Source of the DNA: Poriferisulfidus sp965221375
GTDB lineage: Bacteria > Pseudomonadota > Gammaproteobacteria > Poriferisulfidales > Poriferisulfidaceae
DNA length: 64,000 nucleotides
Reading direction: 5' to 3'
Assembly: GCA_965221375.1 (NCBI GenBank)
Contig: OZ244883.1
Span: 806,001-870,000, forward strand
The position numbers and the translations under genes are program-made. Positions 51,659 to 59,539 of this stretch are shown one piece after another. Position 1 is the first letter of the stretch; each line of letters begins with the position of its first letter. A model generated the notes under the pieces. It did no database searches and was not told the DNA's origin. It saw nothing but the letters and a program-made list of their open reading frames with translations.

Positions 51659-52879
51659 ATGAGTTTGTGGGTGCAGAAATACGGAGGCACTTCGGTCGGC
51701 TCCACGGAAAAAATCGCGACCATTGCCGAACGTCTGATAGAGCAGCACAAAGAAGGCCATCAGCTGGTGGTCGTGCTGTCCGCCATGGGGGGCGAGACCG
51801 ATCAGTTGCTGAATTTGGCGCGCCAGGTTCACCCGCAGCCGTCGGGATTGGCACTGGATCTTCTGCTGTCCTCCGGCGAGCGGATCAGCACGGCACTGCT
51901 GACGCTGGCTCTACAGGCACAGAATTGTCCGGCCGTGGCCCTGACCGGCCGGCAAGCCGGCATTGTGACCGAAACCCAACCCAATCGGGCGCGCATTCAG
52001 GAGATTGACGACGCTCCCATACGCGGCTGGCTGGATCAAAATCACGTGGTGGTCGTTGCCGGTTTTCAGGGAATCAACCCGGAAGGGCAGGTCACGACAT
52101 TGGGGCGCGGAGGTTCCGATACGACGGCCGTGGCCCTTGCGGTCGCCTTGGAAGCGGACGAGTGCCATATTTATACGGATGTGGAAGGCGTCTACACGGC
52201 GGATCCGCGCCTGGAGCCGCGCGCCCGCCGTCTGCAGCATTTGACCTACGAAGAGATGCTGGAGATGTCGGGGCTTGGAGCCAAGGTGTTGCAGTTACGC
52301 TCGGTGTTATTTGCGGAAAAGTACAATGTGGCTCTGAGAGTGCTGCCGGCGTTCGGCCCTGGACCGGGCACCCTGATTACTGATGAGGTTGAAGATATGG
52401 AGCAAGCCAGTATTGCGGGTATCGCTCACAATCGCGATGAAGCCCAATTGACCATTACCGGGGTGCCGGACACGCCGGGTATTGCGGCCCGTATTTTGGG
52501 ACCGATAGCGGATGCTGAAATTGAAGTGGACATGATTGTGCAGAATGTGGGGCGTGACAACGATGCGGATTTCACGTTCACCGTGCATCGCAATGATTAC
52601 ACGGAGGCGCTCAAAATCTTGCAGGAAGTCGGCGTGGAATTGGGGGCTCGCGAGACGCGCGGCAATCGTGAAATTGTGAAGGTGTCGCTGGTGGGCGTGG
52701 GCATGCGTTCACATGCGGGCATTGCCAGCCGTATGTTTCGGGCTTTAGCTGAGCAAGGGATCAATATTTCTATGATTTCCACATCGGAAATCAAGATTTC
52801 CATTGTGGTCGACGAGTCGGCATTGGAAAATTGCGTACGGACCCTGCATCAGGAATTCGAGTTGGAAAAAACCGTTTAG
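51659..52879 (+). CDS. lysC: aspartate kinase
   Basis: Phosphorylates aspartate, the entry to the lysine, threonine and methionine pathways. The 406-residue protein has the kinase signature VQKYGGTSVGS at the N terminus, TLGRGGSDTTAVA, and two ACT domains in the last 140 residues (LTITGVPDTPGIAARIL; VSLVGVGMRSHAGIASRMF), typical of the feedback-inhibited monofunctional enzyme. It starts one base after alaS. The neighbour order alaS-lysC-csrA is widely conserved in gammaproteobacteria. Confidence 0.95.
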   Translation: MSLWVQKYGGTSVGSTEKIATIAERLIEQHKEGHQLVVVLSAMGGETDQLLNLARQVHPQPSGLALDLLLSSGERISTALLTLALQAQNCPAVALTGRQAGIVTETQPNRARIQEIDDAPIRGWLDQNHVVVVAGFQGINPEGQVTTLGRGGSDTTAVALAVALEADECHIYTDVEGVYTADPRLEPRARRLQHLTYEEMLEMSGLGAKVLQLRSVLFAEKYNVALRVLPAFGPGPGTLITDEVEDMEQASIAGIAHNRDEAQLTITGVPDTPGIAARILGPIADAEIEVDMIVQNVGRDNDADFTFTVHRNDYTEALKILQEVGVELGARETRGNREIVKVSLVGVGMRSHAGIASRMFRALAEQGINISMISTSEIKISIVVDESALENCVRTLHQEFELEKTV

Positions 52880-52882
52880 TGC

Positions 52883-52931
52883 TACACTAGCAACTTCCGC
52901 ATCGGACGCAGGGAAGCCGTCGGAAGCGAAA
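52883..52931 (+). promoter_or_regulatory. csrA leader: GGA motifs and a hairpin over the ribosome site
   Basis: CTTCCG (52894-52899) can pair with CGGAAG (52921-52926), the latter containing the probable ribosome site of csrA. Three GGA motifs (52904, 52912, 52922), the core that CsrA recognises, lie in or next to this element. A TACACT (52883-52888) could be a -10. Autoregulation by CsrA binding is inferred by analogy with E. coli csrA. Confidence 0.4.
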
Positions 52932-53159
52932 ATGTTGATTTTGACGCGCAAAATCCGCGAATCTTTAATGATTGGCGACAAGGTCACTGTGACCGTGCTG
53001 AATGTTCGGGGCAATCAGGTGCGTATCGGAATCGATGCGCCTCGGGATGTAAGTGTGTATCGGGAAGAAATTTTGTCGAACGGGAAAGGGTCGAACGGGA
53101 AAGAGGCGGAAGACAGCATGCCGGCATCCAAAGGGAGGCGTGACCGGAGAGGTGGCTGA
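52932..53159 (+). CDS. csrA: carbon storage regulator CsrA with extended C terminus
   Basis: CsrA is a dimeric mRNA-binding protein that represses or stabilises transcripts by binding GGA motifs. Residues 1-47 are canonical (MLILTRKIRESLMIGDKV, VRGNQVRIGIDAP, VSVYREEI). After them the usual short tail is replaced by a longer one, SNGKGSNGKE then a basic end. The SNGKG/SNGKE pair comes from a tandem 15-nt duplication (53076-53105). The last codons and the TGA stop lie inside the downstream tRNA-Ser gene, a 14-nt overlap. Total length 75 against about 61 in E. coli. Confidence 0.93.
   Translation: MLILTRKIRESLMIGDKVTVTVLNVRGNQVRIGIDAPRDVSVYREEILSNGKGSNGKEAEDSMPASKGRRDRRGG
53076..53105 (+). repeat. 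tandem 15-nt duplication inside csrA
   Basis: TCGAACGGGAAAGGG (53076-53090) is followed by TCGAACGGGAAAGAG (53091-53105), 14 of 15 identical. It adds five residues to the CsrA tail without changing the frame. Confidence 0.9.
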
Positions 53160-53236
53160 GTGGCTGAAAGCGCTCCCCTGCTAAGGGAGTATGGGCTGAT
53201 ACCCCATCGAGGGTTCGAATCCCTCCCTCTCCGCCA
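53146..53236 (+). tRNA. tRNA-Ser (anticodon GCT)
   Basis: A complete 91-nt serine tRNA. The acceptor stem GGAGAGG (53146-53152) pairs with CCTCTCC (53226-53232), followed by discriminator G and an encoded CCA (53234-53236). The anticodon stem CTCCC/GGGAG encloses loop CTGCTAA with anticodon GCT at 53180-53182, reading AGC and AGU. A long variable arm (TATGGGCTGATACCCCAT region) and the T-loop GTTCGAATC confirm type II serine structure. csrA next to tRNA-Ser is conserved in gammaproteobacteria, but here the csrA reading frame ends inside the tRNA. Confidence 0.97.
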
Positions 53237-53296
53237 GTTTGGAAATGCCAGGACGAAAGCGGCGGAGTCTGCCCAAGTTCCGCCTGGCTAGTTTCG

Positions 53297-54268
53297 ATGG
53301 ATCGAACCGAGCGTTTCCACCAAATTCTGCGATTGCTCCAGGGCGGAGTAGTGACGTTTGCCCAAATGCAGGAAACCCTGGAGGTGTCGCCTGCGACCAT
53401 TAAACGTGATCTGCAGTATCTGCGCGACCGGCTTCATGCGCCAATCGTGTGGGATACGCAAAGACGCGGCTATGTGCTGGAGCGCACGTCGCGTCAGGCA
53501 CGGCGTTTTGCCTTGCCAGGATTGTGGTTCACCGCTTCGGAGGTGCATGCACTGCTGACGATGGAGCATTTATTGTCGAATCTGCAGCCGGGGTTTCTGC
53601 AGTCACACATCGCACCGTTTCGAGAGAAAATTCAACATTTGCTGGGTCGTGGAGATCATACTCCGCAAGAGGTGATCCATCGATTGCGGGTGCTGCCAAT
53701 GGCGGCGCGCGTTTTTGATGCATGCCATTTTGAGGTGGCCGCGACCGCGGTTTTGGAGCGGCGACGCCTGCGTATCAAGCATCTCAACCGCCGTTCGGGC
53801 GAGATCATCGACCGTGAAGTTTCACCCCAGCGTCTGGTGTATTACCGAGCCAGTTGGTATCTCGATGCCTGGTGTCACATGCGCCGGGCATTGCGCAGTT
53901 TCGGACTGGATGCGATTCAGCAGGCGGAGCTTTTGGATTCTTCGGCTCATGAGGTGTCCGATCAGGAATTGGATGCAGAGTTGGGCTCCGGCTATGGCAT
54001 TTTCGCAGGCAGCAAAACGCGCACCGCAAAGTTGCGGTTCTCCGCGAAGATTGCCCGCTGGGTCGAAAAGGAATCGTGGTTTCCGCAGCAAAAAGGGCGG
54101 ACGGACCGGCAAGGGCGCTATATTTTGGAATTCCCGTACGCGCAGGACACGGAACTGATTATGGACATTTTGCGTTATGGAGAAGAGGTGGAAGTCTTGA
54201 AACCGTCGTCTTTGCGGGCGAAAGTACGAGAGCGGCTGCAGCGCGCGGTACAGGTCTACAGCAATTAA
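53297..54268 (+). CDS. WYL-domain transcriptional regulator
   Basis: A 323-residue regulator. An N-terminal helix-turn-helix (residues about 1-60, FAQMQETLEVSPATIKRDLQYL) is followed by a WYL domain with RASWYLDAWCH near residue 190. A WCX-type C-terminal domain ends VEVLKPSSLRAKVRERL. WYL proteins sense ligands, often nucleic acids, and frequently control defence or DNA-damage genes, but many are general. Its own target is unknown; the next gene encodes an ARPP-like protein. An 11-bp hairpin lies 38 nt after its stop. Confidence 0.88.
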   Translation: MDRTERFHQILRLLQGGVVTFAQMQETLEVSPATIKRDLQYLRDRLHAPIVWDTQRRGYVLERTSRQARRFALPGLWFTASEVHALLTMEHLLSNLQPGFLQSHIAPFREKIQHLLGRGDHTPQEVIHRLRVLPMAARVFDACHFEVAATAVLERRRLRIKHLNRRSGEIIDREVSPQRLVYYRASWYLDAWCHMRRALRSFGLDAIQQAELLDSSAHEVSDQELDAELGSGYGIFAGSKTRTAKLRFSAKIARWVEKESWFPQQKGRTDRQGRYILEFPYAQDTELIMDILRYGEEVEVLKPSSLRAKVRERLQRAVQVYSN

Positions 54269-54305
54269 CTAAATCATTCCGTCTTCCCCAGTTGGGGTGA
54301 CATTA

Positions 54306-54332
54306 CGACTGGCTCAGTTGGTGAGCCAGTCG
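54306..54332 (+). terminator. 11-bp hairpin after the WYL regulator
   Basis: CGACTGGCTCA (54306-54316) and TGAGCCAGTCG (54322-54332) pair perfectly around a five-base loop GTTGG. No T-run follows, so it is a weak or Rho-assisted terminator, or a palindromic operator; its symmetry and position before the next gene allow either. Confidence 0.55.
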
Positions 54333-54384
54333 CGCATTACCGTGGAAGTTGTCTTCTGGCAGGCAACGCGAGGATTCCACAGGT

Positions 54385-55311
54385 ATGCATGAAATAGAGA
54401 AGGATATCAATAAATTATTCAATAAAATTTATATTTCCCCCGAACAACACCGCGGCGGTTTGACGATGTTTCCGGTGATGCATTCAGAAACGATGTCGTT
54501 GCCGCACATGTCCTTGGAGCAGGCCCAAGCCCGGCGGCAACTGAAGTGTTCACATGTCTCGAAGCGGGGTGATACGTTCTGCGTGGAGTGCACCAATCTG
54601 GGTGAAGCACCGGTGATGTTGATGGATGGTGAAGAGCTGACACCTTCTTGGGGTTCGAATTTGAGCTTGTCGATACCGGGTGGCCAGACCCTGCAGATTC
54701 CTTCCGATTATTTGATGAGAATAACGGTCGAGCCGGGTAGTGTCGAGCGCAGTTTTACGGCATTCGAGCCTCAAAAAGATCAAATCGGCGCGATTTTTGC
54801 CAAGGACAACGTAATCTTGGGGATGGATCTTTTCGCCAGTGCCGAGCTTTTTGCAGGCCTGTTGCCAACACTGCAGCACTTTTATCTTGCGGACGCTTAT
54901 GCGGTGCCGACGTCCCGGGCCGTGCGGTCTTTTGTTTCAGGCCCGCAGGAATTTCTGGAGGAAATTCGAAAGGTCTCCTGCTGCACATTGTCGACGCCGT
55001 TCACACAGAGCGAGCACTACCGCCTGACCAATGCGCATTTGATCGGCAGTGTGTTGGTAGTGCCGGCCCAAGTAGTGCATCTATGTGTGCTTTATCTGCC
55101 GATCTTTACAAATCATGGGAAAAGTCGACGTGCTTGTCGACTGCTCCGGGCACCGCGACGGGTGCTAGCCGGCCGGATGACTGCGCAGGGAGAGAAAACG
55201 CAGGAATCAGCGCAAAGTGCGCGAGTGGACCACTTTGGCAATGGCTGCGGAATCCAACTCCCCGTCACCTTGCTCCACCAGGTCGCACATCAATTCGAGC
55301 ACGTCTTCTAA
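54385..55311 (+). CDS. ARPP-1/DUF6569-like protein with read-through tail
   Basis: A 308-residue product. Residues about 25-240 resemble the ARPP-1 type: GGLTMFPVMHSE, APVMLMDGEELTPSWGSNL, IGAIFAKDNVILGMDLFAS, SFVSGPQEFLEEI and the final strand IGSVLVVPAQVVHLCVLY. Homologues normally end at about this strand. Here the frame runs on for some 65 basic, low-complexity residues and overlaps the convergent dehydrogenase by 105 nt, which suggests loss of the original stop or a frameshift near 55090. GAGGA at 54370-54374 supports ATG 54385. Function of the family is not established; the neighbouring WYL regulator may control it. Confidence 0.65.
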   Translation: MHEIEKDINKLFNKIYISPEQHRGGLTMFPVMHSETMSLPHMSLEQAQARRQLKCSHVSKRGDTFCVECTNLGEAPVMLMDGEELTPSWGSNLSLSIPGGQTLQIPSDYLMRITVEPGSVERSFTAFEPQKDQIGAIFAKDNVILGMDLFASAELFAGLLPTLQHFYLADAYAVPTSRAVRSFVSGPQEFLEEIRKVSCCTLSTPFTQSEHYRLTNAHLIGSVLVVPAQVVHLCVLYLPIFTNHGKSRRACRLLRAPRRVLAGRMTAQGEKTQESAQSARVDHFGNGCGIQLPVTLLHQVAHQFEHVF

Positions 55312-56088
55312 ACTCGACAGATGCAGATTCAGTTGTTGGACATCCTTCTCGATATTGCGTAAATCCTTCAGATGCAGGCGGGCCTTGAAACCGGGTTGGT
55401 AGTCTTGTTTCAGCATGCGTTCGCCATGCACCTCCAAAGCGCGGCTACGACCGAAACCGCCAAGCAGTGCGTCGCGAACACGCCAGCAATCAACCCCATG
55501 GGCCTGGGCCAGCAAGAAGGCCTCGGCGATGCCTTCCATGGTCTGGGCGACAAGCATTTGGTTGCATGCTTTGGCGACTTGTCCGGCCCCGACATCCCCA
55601 ATCCGCAAGACTTGTCCGCCCAACACCTCGAAAATCGGCAGGACGCGCTTGAACGTTTCTTCCGGGCCTCCAACCATGATTGAAAGCGTACCGGCGATCG
55701 CTCCCGTTTCTCCGCCGGAGACGGGGGCATCAAGCATTTCGATTCCGTGCTGTTGCAGCTGTTTCGCGAGTTCTCGAGTCGTAATCGGCGAGATGGTGCT
55801 CATGTCGACGACAATGTGGCCCTCCCGGGCGCCGCTGAGAATACCGTTCTTCCCGGTGATTAAGGCCTGTACGTCCGGAGTGTCGGAGACACAAAGGATG
55901 GTGAGATCCGTGGCTGCGGCGACTTCCCCGGGTTGGTCTCGTGTGGTCGCACCGGCTTCCACCAGGGGCTGCAGCGATTCGGGACGTCGTGCATACGTAG
56001 TAATCGCGTAGCCGGCATTGAGCAAATTGAGTGCCATGGGCCGACCCATGATGCCCGTTCCAATCCAACCGATGGCAGGTTTCGTCAT
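55207..56088 (-). CDS. NAD(P)-dependent beta-hydroxyacid dehydrogenase (GarR/GlxR type)
   Basis: A 293-residue Rossmann-fold enzyme with the dinucleotide loop GWIGTGIMGRPMALNLL, the substrate signature LDAPVSGGETGA and the catalytic lysine region GAGQVAKACNQM. Family members reduce tartronate semialdehyde or oxidise 3-hydroxyisobutyrate and similar acids; the exact substrate cannot be read. Its 3' end is overlapped by the tail of the ARPP-like frame on the other strand. It is divergent from holA with about 50 nt between. Confidence 0.9.
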   Translation of the reverse strand: MTKPAIGWIGTGIMGRPMALNLLNAGYAITTYARRPESLQPLVEAGATTRDQPGEVAAATDLTILCVSDTPDVQALITGKNGILSGAREGHIVVDMSTISPITTRELAKQLQQHGIEMLDAPVSGGETGAIAGTLSIMVGGPEETFKRVLPIFEVLGGQVLRIGDVGAGQVAKACNQMLVAQTMEGIAEAFLLAQAHGVDCWRVRDALLGGFGRSRALEVHGERMLKQDYQPGFKARLHLKDLRNIEKDVQQLNLHLSSLEDVLELMCDLVEQGDGELDSAAIAKVVHSRTLR

Positions 56089-56137
56089 AATGATTCTTTG
56101 CGGATTAAAATTGACAATCTAAAGCGGTCATTCTGCA

Positions 56138-57154
56138 ATGAAAGTTTATTTTAGAAAACTGCCGGAGGTCTTGGAGCAATCGCTTGCTCCGGTATATCTG
56201 GTGACGGGAGATGAGCCCGTGCAGATGCGTGAGGCGGCCTACACCATTCGACAACGGGCCAAACGTGAAGGTTTTGATCGTCGCGAATTGCGGATTATTG
56301 AACGAGGGTTTCCTTGGGAGGAGTTGCCGACGCTGTGCGGACCGTCCTTGTTTGGGGACAAAACGATGCTGGATTTGCGTCTGCTCAGCGGCAAGCCCGA
56401 TGCGACCGCCAAGGCGCGGCTCAAGGAATGGTGTGAGCAGGTGCCGCCCGACAGTCTCGTGATCGCGCAGATGCCGCGGCTCGACAATCGTGCATTGAAT
56501 GAAGCGTGGGCGCGCGCGATTGACCGCGTGGGCGTCATCGTGCGAATCATGCCGCTGGATGAGCGGGAGACCCAGGCATGGCTGCAGAAGGCGCTGCACT
56601 GGCGCGGATTGCGGATGGGCGCGCAGGAAATGGCATTTTTTCTTTCGTGTGTCGAAGGCAATTTGCTGGCCGCGGAACAGGAAATTCGCAAATTGGCAAC
56701 ACTGGAGGGAGAAGGCGAAATCAGCATGGAGCAATTGACGGCGATGCTGGGTCACGATGCGCGTCATGGGGTCATGGATCTGGTTTTGGCAACCGTGCAG
56801 GGGCGAGCCCGGCGGATTGTCGAAGTTGCCCGCAACCTGCAGATGGAAGGTGCGGATCCGGTTGCGACCCATGCCATGCTTATGCTGGAAGCGCGACAGT
56901 TGCTGGCTTTGAGTCTCAAGCCGGCGGGAGTGGAGAGCATTTTCCCGTTTACGCGCCGTGATGCTCTGAAAAAAGCATTAAGAGATTACTCGACGGCCCA
57001 TTTTCGCGCTATACTGCGCCGCTTTGGACGGTTGGAGCGCAACGTAAAAGGTCAAGGTCTGGAAAGCCCATGGGAAGCTATCCAAAATGCTTGCCTGGCG
57101 TTTTCGGGAAAAGATCATTTGATGCAGCGCGGGAGTTTTACAAGCGATGGTTGA
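56138..57154 (+). CDS. holA: DNA polymerase III subunit delta
   Basis: The delta subunit opens the beta sliding clamp within the clamp loader. The 338-residue protein has the family N-terminal part (LAPVYLVTGDEPVQMREAAYTI), the ALLxQxxRL-like helices in the middle, and the late MLMLEARQLLALSLKP region. In many relatives it follows lptE and precedes nadD; here neither is adjacent, and proA follows with an 8-nt overlap. A TTGACA lies just upstream but too close to the start to be its -35. Confidence 0.92.
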   Translation: MKVYFRKLPEVLEQSLAPVYLVTGDEPVQMREAAYTIRQRAKREGFDRRELRIIERGFPWEELPTLCGPSLFGDKTMLDLRLLSGKPDATAKARLKEWCEQVPPDSLVIAQMPRLDNRALNEAWARAIDRVGVIVRIMPLDERETQAWLQKALHWRGLRMGAQEMAFFLSCVEGNLLAAEQEIRKLATLEGEGEISMEQLTAMLGHDARHGVMDLVLATVQGRARRIVEVARNLQMEGADPVATHAMLMLEARQLLALSLKPAGVESIFPFTRRDALKKALRDYSTAHFRAILRRFGRLERNVKGQGLESPWEAIQNACLAFSGKDHLMQRGSFTSDG

Positions 57155-58409
57155 TACGCAACTGCAGGCCCAAGTCGAGGCGGTGGGCCGTCGGGCACAA
57201 GAGGCGAGCCGCGTGTTGGCGGCTTCGAATGCGGATGCGCGCAATCATGCATTGCTGAATACGGCCGCTTTGCTTCGCGAGAATGCCGAAGCCATTCTCG
57301 AAGCGAACCAGAAAGATATCCGAAAGGCGCAAGACGTTCGAGGGGAAGCATTTATCGATCGATTGGCGCTGGATGCAAAGCGGTTGGAAGGTTTGGCGGT
57401 GGAGTTGGAACATATCGCCGAATTGCCGGACCTGCTGGGCCAGGTCAGCGACATGCACACGCGCAGCAATGGCTTGAAAATTGGCCGTATGCGGGTTCCC
57501 ATCGGTGTAATCGGCATGATTTACGAAGCCCGTCCGGGGGTGACGGTGGAAGCGGGCGGGTTGTGCATCAAGGCCGGCAATGCGGCCATTCTGCGCGGCG
57601 GTTCAGAGTCGCAACATTCGAACGCGGCGTTGGCGGACTGTCTTCAGGAAGGCTTGCGCAGTGCGGAGTTGCCGGAGATGGCCGTGCAGCTGTTGCCGAC
57701 CACCTCAAGAGAGGCGATCAACTTATTGCTGAAAATGGATCAATGGGTGAATCTGATCATCCCGCGCGGTGGGGAGGAGTTGATTCAGCACGTGCATGAT
57801 CATACGCACATCCCCATTCTCAAGCATCTGCATGGCGTTTGCCACGTGTACATTGATGATAAGGCGGACCCGGAGCATGCCGTGCGGATTGCGGTCAATG
57901 CCAAAACTCAGCGCTACGGTGTCTGCAATGCAATGGAAACGTTGCTGGTCGCGGAATCTCGAGCCGAGGAGTTGTTACCTTCGTTGGGAGAAACCTACGC
58001 CGAGCATGGTGTGGAATTGCGCGGTTGTCCGCGTACATGCACTCTGTTGCCTCAGGCCAAGGCGGCGACCGAGGAAGACTGGACCGAAGAATACTTGGGA
58101 CCGGTTTTGGCCGTTCGAGTCGTTACGGGGCTGGATGAAGCCATTGAACATATTGCGCAATATGGGTCCCAGCATACGGACGCAATCGTGACCGAAAATG
58201 AAGAGCACGCGCAGCGCTTTGTGCGTGAAGTGGATTCCAGTTCGGTCATGGTGAATGCTTCCACCCGTTTTGCCGATGGTTTTGAATACGGATTGGGTGC
58301 TGAAATTGGCATCAGTACCGACAAGCTTCATGCTCGAGGACCGGTGGGATTGGAAGGCTTGACCAGTCAGAAATTTGTCGTCTATGGAGACGGACAAATT
58401 CGAGAGTGA
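57147..58409 (+). CDS. proA: gamma-glutamyl phosphate reductase
   Basis: ProA reduces gamma-glutamyl phosphate to the semialdehyde in proline synthesis, using NADPH. The 420-residue aldehyde-dehydrogenase-like protein shows RVPIGVIGMIYEARPGVTVE, ILRGGSESQHSN, and the catalytic cysteine in AKTQRYGVCNAMETLL. ATG 57147 overlaps the holA stop by 8 nt. The holA-proA link is part of the conserved holA-nadD-proA neighbourhood with nadD missing. Confidence 0.96.
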   Translation: MVDTQLQAQVEAVGRRAQEASRVLAASNADARNHALLNTAALLRENAEAILEANQKDIRKAQDVRGEAFIDRLALDAKRLEGLAVELEHIAELPDLLGQVSDMHTRSNGLKIGRMRVPIGVIGMIYEARPGVTVEAGGLCIKAGNAAILRGGSESQHSNAALADCLQEGLRSAELPEMAVQLLPTTSREAINLLLKMDQWVNLIIPRGGEELIQHVHDHTHIPILKHLHGVCHVYIDDKADPEHAVRIAVNAKTQRYGVCNAMETLLVAESRAEELLPSLGETYAEHGVELRGCPRTCTLLPQAKAATEEDWTEEYLGPVLAVRVVTGLDEAIEHIAQYGSQHTDAIVTENEEHAQRFVREVDSSSVMVNASTRFADGFEYGLGAEIGISTDKLHARGPVGLEGLTSQKFVVYGDGQIRE

Positions 58410-58420
58410 CTCCGTATAAT
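58391..58420 (+). promoter_or_regulatory. promoter before prfB
   Basis: CGGACA (58391-58396, four of six to TTGACA) and a perfect TATAAT (58415-58420) are 18 nt apart. The expected start near 58427 leaves about 17 nt to the prfB ATG, with AAGGT as ribosome site eight bases upstream of it. The -35 lies inside the proA 3' end. Confidence 0.6.
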
Positions 58421-58443
58421 TGGCGCCCGTAAGGTGCGTAATC

Positions 58444-59539
58444 ATGGAAGAAATCTCCCTTTCGGAACAATTACGTGATTTGGCGCAGCGCGTGACTGCG
58501 CTTAGGGGGTATCTTTGACCTTGAAGTCAAGCAGCAACGGCTCGACGAAATCAAGCAGCAGCTGGAACATCCCGACATCTGGAACGATCCCCAGTTAGCC
58601 CGCGATCTGGGCCAAGAACGCGCTCGGCTCGAGGCCCCCATTGTGGCGCTGAATGAGCTGGGCGGCGCTTTGCGCGACGCGGAAGATTTGCTGGTTCTGG
58701 CCCAGGAAGAAAACGACGAAGAAATTCAGCAGGCGATGGTCGCCGATGTGCGCTCGCTGGCGCAGCGCGTATCCGATTTGGAGTTCCAGCGCATGTTTTC
58801 TGGCCGCTTCGACGCTGGAGATGCTTTTTTGGAAATTCAATCCGGATCCGGCGGTACGGAAGCTCAAGATTGGGCCGAGATGCTGTTGCGCATGTACTTG
58901 CGCTGGGGAGAGAAACGCGGCTACCAAACCGAATTGATGGCAGCCTCCGCGGGGGAAGTGGCAGGCATCAAAAGTGCGACCATCAAATACACCGGCGAAT
59001 ACAGTTTCGGCTGGCTGCGTACGGAGACAGGGGTACATCGTCTGGTGCGCAAATCGCCGTTTGATTCCGGCAATCGCCGACATACTTCGTTTGCCGCAGT
59101 GGTGGTGTCGCCGGCGGTGAGCGATGAAATTGAGATCGAGATTGATCCGAGCGATCTGCGTGTCGATGTGTATCGTGCCAGTGGCGCCGGCGGACAGCAT
59201 GTCAATAAAACCGAATCCGCGGTTCGTTTGACGCATTTACCGACTGGCACGGTGACCCAATGTCAAAACAGTCGCTCGCAGCACAAAAACAAGGAAATGG
59301 CCATGCGGCAGTTGCGCGCCAAGTTGTATCAGTTGGAAGAGCAAAAGCGCCGGGAAGCGGAGCGCAAGGAAGCGGGTGAAAAAGTCGATATCGGTTGGGG
59401 CAGTCAAATTCGTTCGTATGTATTGGATCAATCTCGGATTAAAGATTTACGTACTCAAGTTGAACACAGCGCGCCGCAAAATGTGTTGGACGGCGATTTG
59501 GACATGTTTCTGCAAGCCAGTTTGAAAATGGGGCTGTAA
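58444..59539 (+). CDS. prfB: peptide chain release factor 2 (programmed +1 frameshift)
   Basis: RF2 recognises UGA and UAA. The gene is read in two frames: 24 codons from ATG 58444 to an in-frame TGA (58516-58518), then a +1 shift to frame 58517 for 340 more residues, total 364 against 365 in E. coli. The main part has the stop-codon tripeptide SPF in RKSPFDSGNRRHTSF and the peptidyl-transferase motif GAGGQHVNKTESAVRL. It has its own promoter and is coupled to lysS by TAATG. The frameshift makes RF2 regulate its own synthesis. Confidence 0.97.
58504..58518 (+). other. prfB programmed frameshift signal
   Basis: The internal Shine-Dalgarno-like AGGGGG (58504-58509), three bases TAT, then the slippery CTT and the UGA stop (58516-58518) followed by C reproduce the E. 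coli signal AGGGGGTATCTTTGAC exactly. When RF2 is scarce, ribosomes stall at UGAC and slip from CUU to UUU. Confidence 0.97.
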
